Source of the DNA: an uncultured Desulfovibrio sp.
GTDB lineage: Bacteria; Desulfobacterota; Desulfovibrionia; Desulfovibrionales; Desulfovibrionaceae
Direction: 5' to 3'
Assembly: GCA_900547595.1 (NCBI GenBank)
Contig: URHE01000034.1
Coordinates: 1-19,490 of the forward strand
Length of the DNA: 19,490 nucleotides
The notes under the pieces are model-generated. The model saw only the letters and a list, made by a program, of their open reading frames with translations. It was not told where the DNA came from and made no database searches. Shown here one piece after another: positions 13,804 to 19,490 of this stretch. The stretch's first letter is position 1. Each line of letters starts with the position of its first letter. The position numbers and the translations under genes were made by a program.

Positions 13804-15156
13804 ATGCGCTCCTTGTCCCTCTCCTGCATATTCCTGTTCTGTATCGCGGCGCTGGCCTCCCTGTGGCCGCCGGTGGCGTCGGCGGCGGACAACGATGACG
13901 GGCGGCTGCTCAAGATCGTCATCCTGTCGCGCCATGGCGTGCGCGCGCCCACACAGAAAGCCGAGATACTGGCCCAGTGGAGCCGGCGCACCTGGCCGAC
14001 ATGGCCCGTCAGGCGCGGCCAGCTCACGCCGCGCGGCGCCGGTCTTGTCACGGCCATGTGGGGCAGCCTTGGCGCGACCTTCCGCCATGCCGGACTTCTG
14101 CCTCAGGAGCAATGTCCGCGCCCCGGCGATGTTTTTGTGCGCGCCGATGTGGACGAACGCACCCGGGCCACCGCCCGCGCGCTGCTGGACGGGCTTGCCC
14201 CGGACTGCCATCTCGGCTATGCGGTCACTTCCGATGCCATCGACCCGCTCTTTCACCCCGTCAAGGCGGGACTCTACGCCTTTGATCCCATCAGCGCCGC
14301 CACAAATATCCTGAGCATGACCGATGGTGGCCTCGGCCATCTTCAGGACGACCTCGCCACGCCCCTGGCTCTGGTGGGCCGTCTGGCCGCGCCGGTGTCT
14401 CCGGAGCTCTGCGCCCGTTTCAGCCTGCCGCCGGACTGCGCCCTTTCGGACATTCCCAATGCCGTCAGCGTCGCCCCGGACGGTCGCAGTGTCGGTCTTG
14501 CGGGCAGCCTTGCCATCGCGTCCGGCATGGCCGAGATATTTCTGCTCGAATACGGGGAATGGCCCGGAGCGGCGGCAGGCTGGGGCCAGGTGGATGCCGC
14601 GACCCTGCGCCAGGTGCTCCCTGTCCACGCCAGGGTTTTCGATGTGGTCAACCGGGCGCCGCTGGTGGCGTGGGCCCGAGGTTCCTCTCTTCTGGCGGAA
14701 ATGGGCGCCGCCCTTCAGGGCGCGCATTATGACGAGCGCTGCAACAAGGCCGCGCTGGTGGTCTTTGTGGGGCACGACACCAATATCGCCAATCTGGGCG
14801 CCCTGCTCGGCATCAACTGGCACCTTGACGAATACCCCGTCAACGGCATTCCGCCCGCCGCGGCGCTCATGCTTGAACTGTGGGAAAAGAACGGCGCCCG
14901 CGAAGTGCGCGTGAATTTCTTCGCGCAGCCGCCGGCGGCCCTGCATGCGCCCCTGGGCGCGGCAACAGCCATGAGCCCCGCCGACCTGCGCGCGCACGCT
15001 CCCCGCGCGGCCACAGTGAGCGCCCCCCCGGTGGTGGGGCAGGCCCGCTTTCCGCTGGAGGAATTCAGCGCGCGCGTGGCGCAGGCCATCGCGGGCGCCC
15101 CGCTGGCCCCGCGCCAGATCCCGCCCCTGCATTTCGCCCGTGAGGTGGCGAACTAG
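13804..15156 (+). CDS. Exported histidine-type acid phosphatase
   Basis: This 450-residue protein is a branch-2 histidine acid phosphatase, the family of Agp and AppA that hydrolyses sugar phosphates or phytate in the periplasm. The phosphoryl-accepting motif is RHGVRAPT (43-50), and the proton-donor HD appears as GHDTN (H324, D325). Residues 1-27 form a signal peptide with a hydrophobic core and an ASA-A type cleavage site near 27/28. About 60 extra residues at the C-terminus (from about 390) are Ala/Pro-rich. ATG 13804 has GGAGGAGG at 13791-13798 and gives a clean signal peptide, so it is preferred over the in-frame ATG at 13780. It follows the HD-GYP gene by 45 nt. The substrate cannot be predicted. 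Confidence 0.9.
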   Translation: MRSLSLSCIFLFCIAALASLWPPVASAADNDDGRLLKIVILSRHGVRAPTQKAEILAQWSRRTWPTWPVRRGQLTPRGAGLVTAMWGSLGATFRHAGLLPQEQCPRPGDVFVRADVDERTRATARALLDGLAPDCHLGYAVTSDAIDPLFHPVKAGLYAFDPISAATNILSMTDGGLGHLQDDLATPLALVGRLAAPVSPELCARFSLPPDCALSDIPNAVSVAPDGRSVGLAGSLAIASGMAEIFLLEYGEWPGAAAGWGQVDAATLRQVLPVHARVFDVVNRAPLVAWARGSSLLAEMGAALQGAHYDERCNKAALVVFVGHDTNIANLGALLGINWHLDEYPVNGIPPAAALMLELWEKNGAREVRVNFFAQPPAALHAPLGAATAMSPADLRAHAPRAATVSAPPVVGQARFPLEEFSARVAQAIAGAPLAPRQIPPLHFAREVAN

Positions 15157-15237
15157 GCTGTTTCCCCAACCAACACCATACCCCCATGCTCCGGGCTGTC
15201 CATGGATGTATGAGCTGCCCTGAAAAGGAGAACCCAT

Positions 15238-15795
15238 ATGGCAACCAGCCACTGCCCCCACTGCAAAGAACCCCTGCCGGAATCGGCCAAGATGTGCCCC
15301 AGGTGCGGCCAATGGGCCGTGCCCGCCAGCGAGATCGAGAATGTCCCCACCAGGACCTCGCGCTGGCAGAAAATCGTCATCGTGGTTTCCGTCATCATCC
15401 TCATCGCCATTGGCCTGAGCTTCAGAGGCGCGGAGGAACGGGAGAACCAGGCCGCCCAGAAGGAACTCGCCGCGCCCCTCGCCTCCCTGGTGACGGCGCA
15501 GGCGACGGCCCTGGGCCTTCAGGGCAGCCCCCGGCTCGATCTGAAAATCGCCACCAAGGCTGCCGATGTCTTTGTGAACTTCCCCGCTCCCCTGGGCAGT
15601 GACAAGGCCAGGGACTTCGCCCTGTCGGTCTGCGCGGGGCTTGCCAGAACATATGTTGACAAGGGGTACATGCCGCGTGCGCTGGCCGTCCATGTGGGCA
15701 CGCTCATGTCGGACGGCGCCCTGGCAAGCTACGGCAAGGCCATTTTCAACGGCAATCTCGACCAGCTCGCCTGGGAACCGGCAACGCAGCAGTAG
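15238..15795 (+). CDS. Zinc-ribbon single-pass membrane protein, function unknown
   Basis: The 185-residue protein begins with a zinc ribbon, C6-x2-C9 and C20-x2-C23 (CPHC, CPRC). A polar linker and one transmembrane helix at about 45-62 (IVIVVSVIILIAIGLSF) follow. The remaining 120 residues are soluble and probably periplasmic by the positive-inside rule (SRWQK before the helix). The outer domain (DLKIATKAADVFVNF, DKARDFALSVCAGLARTYVDKGYMPRALAV) does not match a family I can name. GGAG at 15227-15230 supports ATG 15238. It lies between a phosphatase and a penicillin-binding protein, with no clear functional link to either. Confidence 0.82.
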   Translation: MATSHCPHCKEPLPESAKMCPRCGQWAVPASEIENVPTRTSRWQKIVIVVSVIILIAIGLSFRGAEERENQAAQKELAAPLASLVTAQATALGLQGSPRLDLKIATKAADVFVNFPAPLGSDKARDFALSVCAGLARTYVDKGYMPRALAVHVGTLMSDGALASYGKAIFNGNLDQLAWEPATQQ

Positions 15796-15816
15796 AGCAT
15801 TTTTCTCCAGCCTTGC

Positions 15817-15857
15817 GCGCGGACCGTCCGGGGAAAGTTTCCCATGGCGGTCCGCGC
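15817..15857 (+). terminator. Long nested hairpin after the zinc-ribbon gene
   Basis: GCGCGGACCG (15817-15826) pairs perfectly with CGGTCCGCGC (15848-15857). Inside the 21-nt loop, GGGAAA (15831-15836) and TTTCCC (15838-15843) form a second inverted repeat. It begins 22 nt after the zinc-ribbon stop. There is no T-tract, so it may be a factor-dependent terminator or an mRNA-stabilising structure. It covers the in-frame ATG at 15844 and argues against that ATG as a start. Confidence 0.5.
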
Positions 15858-15945
15858 GGTCGTTTCAGACAGCCCCGACCGGCTCATGCCGGATGAATGT
15901 GCGGACAGCCCTTTACGCCGCCGGGAAAACACGGTATCCCACGGC

Positions 15946-18420
15946 ATGCGAATCCGCGTTTCCTGGAAAAGGCTCCTGCTCTGGAGTTTCCTCCTTCTCG
16001 TCCTCTGCGGCCTGCTCGGCGGCGGGGCCGTTGCGGCCCTGTTCTACTGGGCCTCGCGCGACCTGCCCAATATCACCCGCATCGCGGACTACAATCCGCC
16101 CCAGGCCACGACCATCCTGGCCCGCAACGGGCAGGTGCTCGGCACCCTGTGCCATGAAAAACGCTATGTCATCAGCCTCAAGGACATGTCGCGCTTCCTG
16201 CCCATGGCCTTTCTCGCCGCCGAGGACGACGCCTTCTACCGGCACATGGGCGTGGACCCCATGGCCATCCTGCGCGCGGCGATCAACAATTTCCGCAAGG
16301 GACACACCGGCGAGGGCGGCAGCACCATCACCCAGCAGCTCATCAAGCAGCTCCTGCTCACGTCCGAGCGCAGCTACACGCGCAAGATGAAGGAGGCCAT
16401 TCTCGCCTACCGGCTGGAAAAGGACCTCAGCAAAAACGACATCCTCACCATCTATCTCAACCAGATATATCTGGGCGAACACGCCTATGGCGTGGAAGCG
16501 GCGGCGCGCACCTATTTCGGCAAGCACGCGGCGGACATCACCCTTGCCGAGAGCGCGGTCATCGCCGGACTGCCCAAGGCCCCCTCGCGCTACAATCCCT
16601 TCCGCTCCCCCAAGGCCGCCAAGGATCGCCAGATGTACGTCCTTGGCCGTCTGCGCGACCTCGCGTGGATCACCCCCGAAGAATATGCCCAGGCCGCCGC
16701 CGAACCGCTCGTCTACTGGAGCATGCCCGACGGTATGGGCGGCCCGGCGCTCTGGTATCTGGAAGAGGCGCGGCGCCTGCTCATCGAGTTTTTTACCGAA
16801 AGCAACCTCAAGGCCCTTGGCGTGGATACCCGCAAATACGGCGAGGACTACGTCTATGAGGCCGGGCTCACCGTGCGCACGGCCATGGTGCCCGAACAGC
16901 AGGATGCGGCGGGCAAGGCCCTGCGGCGCGGTCTGGAAGAACTGGACAAGCGGCAGGGCTGGCGCGGCGTTTCCGGGGCCGATGCCGCCAAGAGCGCGGC
17001 ATTCCTCAAGGAATCGACCTTCGCGCCGCTGGACCTGGCCGGGGACGCATGGGTGCGCGCCCTGGTGACGGCAGTGGAGGCCGGCAAGGCGGAGGTCGCG
17101 CTCGGACAGGGATATACCGGCGTCATTCCGGTGGCCAACATGTCCTGGGCGCGCAAGCCCAATCCCAAGGTGGCGGGCATCTATGCCCCCGCCGTCAAGG
17201 ATGCGCGCCAGGTGCTCGCGCCGGGCGACCTCATCTGGGTTTCAGCCGCGCCCATGCCCGCGCCGCAGGAACAGGCCGCCCCCGGCGCCGAAAACGGCGC
17301 AAAGCGCAGGCAGGCGGCAAAGGGCGCCGCCAAAAATCAGGTGCCCTACGATCCCGGACGGGTCACAAGGACCACGCCCATTCCCCTGCGCCTCCAGCAG
17401 GAGCCGCTCGTCCAGGGGGCGCTGGCCTCGCTGGAACCCCGCAGCGGCGATGTGGTGGCCCTCATCGGCGGCTACAGTTTCGGGGAAAGCCATTTCAACC
17501 GCGCCACGCAGGCGCGGCGCCAGCCCGGTTCGAGCTTCAAGCCCGTGGTCTATTCCACGGCGCTGGACTTCGGCTTTACGCCGTCCTCCATCGTGCTGGA
17601 CGCGCCCTTTGTCTATGTGAATCCCTACACCAACGAGGTGTGGCGCCCCTCCAACTACGAACACAACTACAAGGGGGAGCTGCCGCTCTGGCAGGCCCTT
17701 GCCCTTTCGCGCAATACCTGCACCGTGCGCGTGGCCCAGCAGGTGGGCATCGCCAATGTCATCCAGCGGGCCAAGGCCCTGGGGCTGGAACCGCATTTTC
17801 CGCAGGAACTTTCCGTCAGCCTCGGCGCCGTGGCCGTTTCGCCGCTCAATCTCACCCAGGCATACGCGGCCTTTGCCAATCAGGGCATGGGCGTGCGCCC
17901 GCGGATCATCACCTCCATCACCGACGCCCGCGGTCGGGAACTCTACCGCCAGGACCCCGAACACTGGCAGGCCCTGACGCCCCAGAACGCCTACATGATG
18001 GCGACCCTGCTCAAGAATGTGGTCAATGCCGGCACCGGTTCGCGCGCCAAGATCGACGGACGCTTCATCGCGGGCAAGACCGGCACCACCAACGAGGAGC
18101 ACGATGCCTGGTTCGTGGGCTTCACGCCCTACCTCGTCACCGGCGTCTATGTGGGATATGACCAGTTGCAGCCCCTGGGCCGTCTGGAACAGGGCGGCAG
18201 GACGGCCGCGCCCATCTTCCGCTATTACCGGAGCGTGGTGGAGGACCTGTACGAACCGGAGGACTTCACCATGCCGGACGGCATCGTCATGTCCGGCAAC
18301 ATGGCCTACCGCGCGGATCAGCCCATGGAAGGCGTCTCCGCCACGGACGGCGTGGAGAGCGGGCCGGGTGGCGAGGACACGTCCGAGGGCGGCGAGGACC
18401 TCATGCGCCAGATTTTCTAG
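15946..18420 (+). CDS. Class A penicillin-binding protein (PBP1A type)
   Basis: This bifunctional peptidoglycan glycosyltransferase/transpeptidase has 824 residues from ATG 15946. A short basic tail (MRIRVSWKR) leads into one membrane anchor (10-35). The glycosyltransferase domain follows with catalytic E93 in AAEDDAFYRHMG, then GGSTITQQLIKQ (124-135) and the YLNQIYLG block (170-177). The transpeptidase domain has the SxxK serine S529 in QPGSSFKP, SRN (588-590) and KTGTT (711-715). A linker at 436-466 is Ala/Gln/Lys-rich. The in-frame ATG at 15844 would add 34 residues, but that stretch holds rare codons (TCA, TTA, GTA, TGT) and a strong hairpin, so I prefer 15946 even though its ribosome-binding site is weak. 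Confidence 0.93.
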   Translation: MRIRVSWKRLLLWSFLLLVLCGLLGGGAVAALFYWASRDLPNITRIADYNPPQATTILARNGQVLGTLCHEKRYVISLKDMSRFLPMAFLAAEDDAFYRHMGVDPMAILRAAINNFRKGHTGEGGSTITQQLIKQLLLTSERSYTRKMKEAILAYRLEKDLSKNDILTIYLNQIYLGEHAYGVEAAARTYFGKHAADITLAESAVIAGLPKAPSRYNPFRSPKAAKDRQMYVLGRLRDLAWITPEEYAQAAAEPLVYWSMPDGMGGPALWYLEEARRLLIEFFTESNLKALGVDTRKYGEDYVYEAGLTVRTAMVPEQQDAAGKALRRGLEELDKRQGWRGVSGADAAKSAAFLKESTFAPLDLAGDAWVRALVTAVEAGKAEVALGQGYTGVIPVANMSWARKPNPKVAGIYAPAVKDARQVLAPGDLIWVSAAPMPAPQEQAAPGAENGAKRRQAAKGAAKNQVPYDPGRVTRTTPIPLRLQQEPLVQGALASLEPRSGDVVALIGGYSFGESHFNRATQARRQPGSSFKPVVYSTALDFGFTPSSIVLDAPFVYVNPYTNEVWRPSNYEHNYKGELPLWQALALSRNTCTVRVAQQVGIANVIQRAKALGLEPHFPQELSVSLGAVAVSPLNLTQAYAAFANQGMGVRPRIITSITDARGRELYRQDPEHWQALTPQNAYMMATLLKNVVNAGTGSRAKIDGRFIAGKTGTTNEEHDAWFVGFTPYLVTGVYVGYDQLQPLGRLEQGGRTAAPIFRYYRSVVEDLYEPEDFTMPDGIVMSGNMAYRADQPMEGVSATDGVESGPGGEDTSEGGEDLMRQIF

Positions 18421-18421
18421 G

Positions 18422-18450
18422 GCGTTTCCGCACTGAAATCGCGGAAACGC
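18422..18450 (+). terminator. Perfect 10-bp hairpin after the penicillin-binding protein gene
   Basis: GCGTTTCCGC (18422-18431) and GCGGAAACGC (18441-18450) are perfect complements around a 9-nt loop. The element begins 1 nt after the penicillin-binding protein stop. There is no T-tract on the plus strand. It may terminate, protect the 3' end of the mRNA, or be a dispersed intergenic palindrome. Confidence 0.5.
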
Positions 18451-18487
18451 TCCGCCGAATACGGCAAAGACCTGTTCAGGAAAACCG

Positions 18488-19369
18488 ATGATTCCTTACG
18501 GCTCACTCGTCATTTACGTCACGCCCAAGGGGCGTCGCTATCTCAAGCGTCTGGAAACCGGGCAGGACTGGCACAGCAACGACGGCACCCTGCGCGCGGC
18601 GGATGTGGCCGCGCTGGACTTCGGCGCCATGGCGGCCACCAGCGAAGGCGTGCCCATCCGCATCGAGGAAGCCACGCTCCACGACCTTCTGCTCGGGCTC
18701 AAGCGCCAGACCCAGATCATCTATGCCAAGGACATCGCCTATATCTGCCTGCGGCTCGGCGCCGGGCCGGGGCGTACCATCATCGAGGCGGGCTGCGGCT
18801 CGGGCGCGCTCACGCTGGGGCTTTCGTGGTTCTCCGGCCCCACGGGCCATGTGGTGGGCCACGACGCGCGCGAGGAGTTCACCCGCCTTGCGCGCCGCAA
18901 CCTCGACTGGGCCGGCCTTGGCGGCAATGTGGAGCTGCACTGCCGCGACATCGCCGGGGGCTTCGCGGCCCACGGCGCGGACGCGCTCTTTCTTGATGTG
19001 CGCACGCCGTGGGATTATCTCGATCAGGCCGTGGCCGCCGTGCGCCCCGGCGCCACTCTGGGCTTTCTCCTGCCCACGGTCGACCAGGTGAGCAGACTCC
19101 TGCTGGGGCTGGAAAACGGCCCCTTTGCCGAGCTGGAAGTCTGCGAGATCCTCATCCGCCGCTGGAAGCCCGTGGCGGACCGTCTGCGCCCGGAAGACCG
19201 CATGACCGCGCATACGGGCTTTCTTGTCTTTTGCCGCCAGCAGGAACCCAGCGGGGAATTTGACGCCCTGGGACCGCGCGGCACGCGCGAGCGCAAACAG
19301 GAAGCCGCCCGCCAGGCGCGGCGCGAGGCGCTCCTCCGCGCGGAGGAAAGCCTGGAGGAGGCGGGCTGA
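18488..19369 (+). CDS. trmI: tRNA (adenine-N1)-methyltransferase, TrmI type
   Basis: This 293-residue SAM-dependent enzyme belongs to the TrmI/GCD14 family that makes m1A58 in the T-loop of tRNA. A small N-terminal barrel domain (1-75) is followed by QIIYAKDIAYI (76-86), the conserved entry to the catalytic domain. Motif I is IIEAGCGSGALTLGLS (98-113), and GHDAREEFTRLARRNL (124-139) is the acidic-loop region. The catalytic segment LFLDVRTPWDYL (168-179) replaces the more usual LDxPxPW with an Arg-Thr pair. The C-terminus is a charged helix (about 265-293). AGGA at 18478-18481 precedes ATG 18488. It follows the penicillin-binding protein gene by 67 nt with a hairpin in between. Confidence 0.9.
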   Translation: MIPYGSLVIYVTPKGRRYLKRLETGQDWHSNDGTLRAADVAALDFGAMAATSEGVPIRIEEATLHDLLLGLKRQTQIIYAKDIAYICLRLGAGPGRTIIEAGCGSGALTLGLSWFSGPTGHVVGHDAREEFTRLARRNLDWAGLGGNVELHCRDIAGGFAAHGADALFLDVRTPWDYLDQAVAAVRPGATLGFLLPTVDQVSRLLLGLENGPFAELEVCEILIRRWKPVADRLRPEDRMTAHTGFLVFCRQQEPSGEFDALGPRGTRERKQEAARQARREALLRAEESLEEAG

Positions 19370-19377
19370 AAACTGTA

Positions 19378-19409
19378 CGCAATTTCATTGCGAAAGACTA
19401 TATTATACA
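19378..19409. promoter_or_regulatory. Dyad and AT-rich promoter-like box after trmI
   Basis: CGCAAT (19378-19383) and ATTGCG (19387-19392) form a perfect 6-bp dyad with a 3-nt spacer. Immediately downstream lies TATATTATA (19399-19407), the most AT-rich short stretch nearby; it contains TATTAT on the plus strand and a perfect TATAAT on the minus strand (19407-19402). No good -35 is present at the right spacing on either strand. The arrangement looks like an operator over a regulated promoter reading out of the window, but this is inference. Confidence 0.35.
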
Positions 19410-19435
19410 CACACTTGATGGATGTCCTTCCAGAT

Positions 19436-19462
19436 TCCGTCTGGAGCGGAGCGACAGACGGA
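19436..19462 (+). repeat. Inverted repeat near the right edge
   Basis: TCCGTCTG (19436-19443) and CAGACGGA (19455-19462) pair perfectly over 8 bp around an 11-nt loop. It lies about 30 nt downstream of the AT-rich box at 19399-19407, so it would be near the 5' end of any transcript starting there. It might be the beginning of a structured leader or small RNA that continues beyond the window. Confidence 0.4.
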
Positions 19463-19490
19463 TGCTGGTGCCGGAAGAATCCTAAAAAAT

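Noticed and set aside
11239..15693. Minus-strand open frame of 1,484 codons
   Set aside because: It lies exactly opposite four well-supported genes that share one frame. It stays open because TTA, CTA and TCA are rare in them. Its His/Gly/Arg-rich translation has no recognisable domain, and there is no ribosome-binding site.
15844..15945. 34-residue N-terminal extension of the penicillin-binding protein
   Set aside because: It contains rare codons and overlaps a strong hairpin, and the family normally begins with a short tail before the membrane anchor. It is kept only as an alternative.
19422..19490. Possible partial gene starting ATG 19422 and open to the window end
   Set aside because: There is no ribosome-binding site, and codons such as CGA, AGA, CTA and GGA are atypical for this genome. 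The same bases form a hairpin. ATG 19418 in another frame is equally open, so neither can be supported.

Overview
The window is a gene-dense, high-GC bacterial chromosome segment. Its gene set points to a sulfate-reducing Desulfovibrio-type organism (Desulfovibrionaceae): a DVU0298-type HEAT-repeat protein, an rplU-rpmA-obgE-proB block, and a carboxyspermidine-type polyamine pathway. This assignment is inferred from gene content; no rRNA or other marker gene is present to confirm it. I see no tRNA, CRISPR array, insertion sequence or prophage. This is mostly core genome, with one more unusual accessory-looking cluster in the middle.

Layout. 1-330 is a non-coding, relatively AT-rich region with several TTGACA-like boxes, most of them facing left. 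331-1032 (+) is a DVU0298-type HEAT protein, convergent with a leftward block that reads, in transcription order, surE (5223-4456), rplU, rpmA, obgE, proB (ends 1081). A strong hairpin with a T-tract separates rpmA from obgE, and a promoter-like site lies in front of rplU. From 5297 everything runs rightward: a YhaM-type OB-HD predicted exoribonuclease overlaps tmk, followed by a 109-residue orphan, a histone-deacetylase/acetylpolyamine-amidohydrolase family enzyme with an added cysteine-rich tail, carboxynorspermidine (carboxyspermidine) dehydrogenase, and its partner decarboxylase nspC. After a promoter-bearing gap come pyk and, 3 nt later, an HD-GYP phosphodiesterase. Then follow an exported histidine-acid phosphatase, a zinc-ribbon membrane protein, a class A penicillin-binding protein and a TrmI-type tRNA m1A58 methyltransferase. 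19370-19490 is non-coding with dyads and an AT-rich box.

How the genes fit together. rplU-rpmA-obgE is a ribosome-assembly group. The exoribonuclease, tmk and surE deal with nucleotides and RNA. The dehydrogenase and decarboxylase make spermidine or norspermidine from a diamine and aspartate semialdehyde, and the adjacent deacetylase-fold enzyme is a good candidate for recycling acetylated polyamines. That link is the most interesting hypothesis in the window. The pyk-HD-GYP pair places a glycolytic enzyme and a c-di-GMP-type hydrolase in one transcript. The pyruvate kinase carries the Leu/Lys signature of potassium-independent enzymes.
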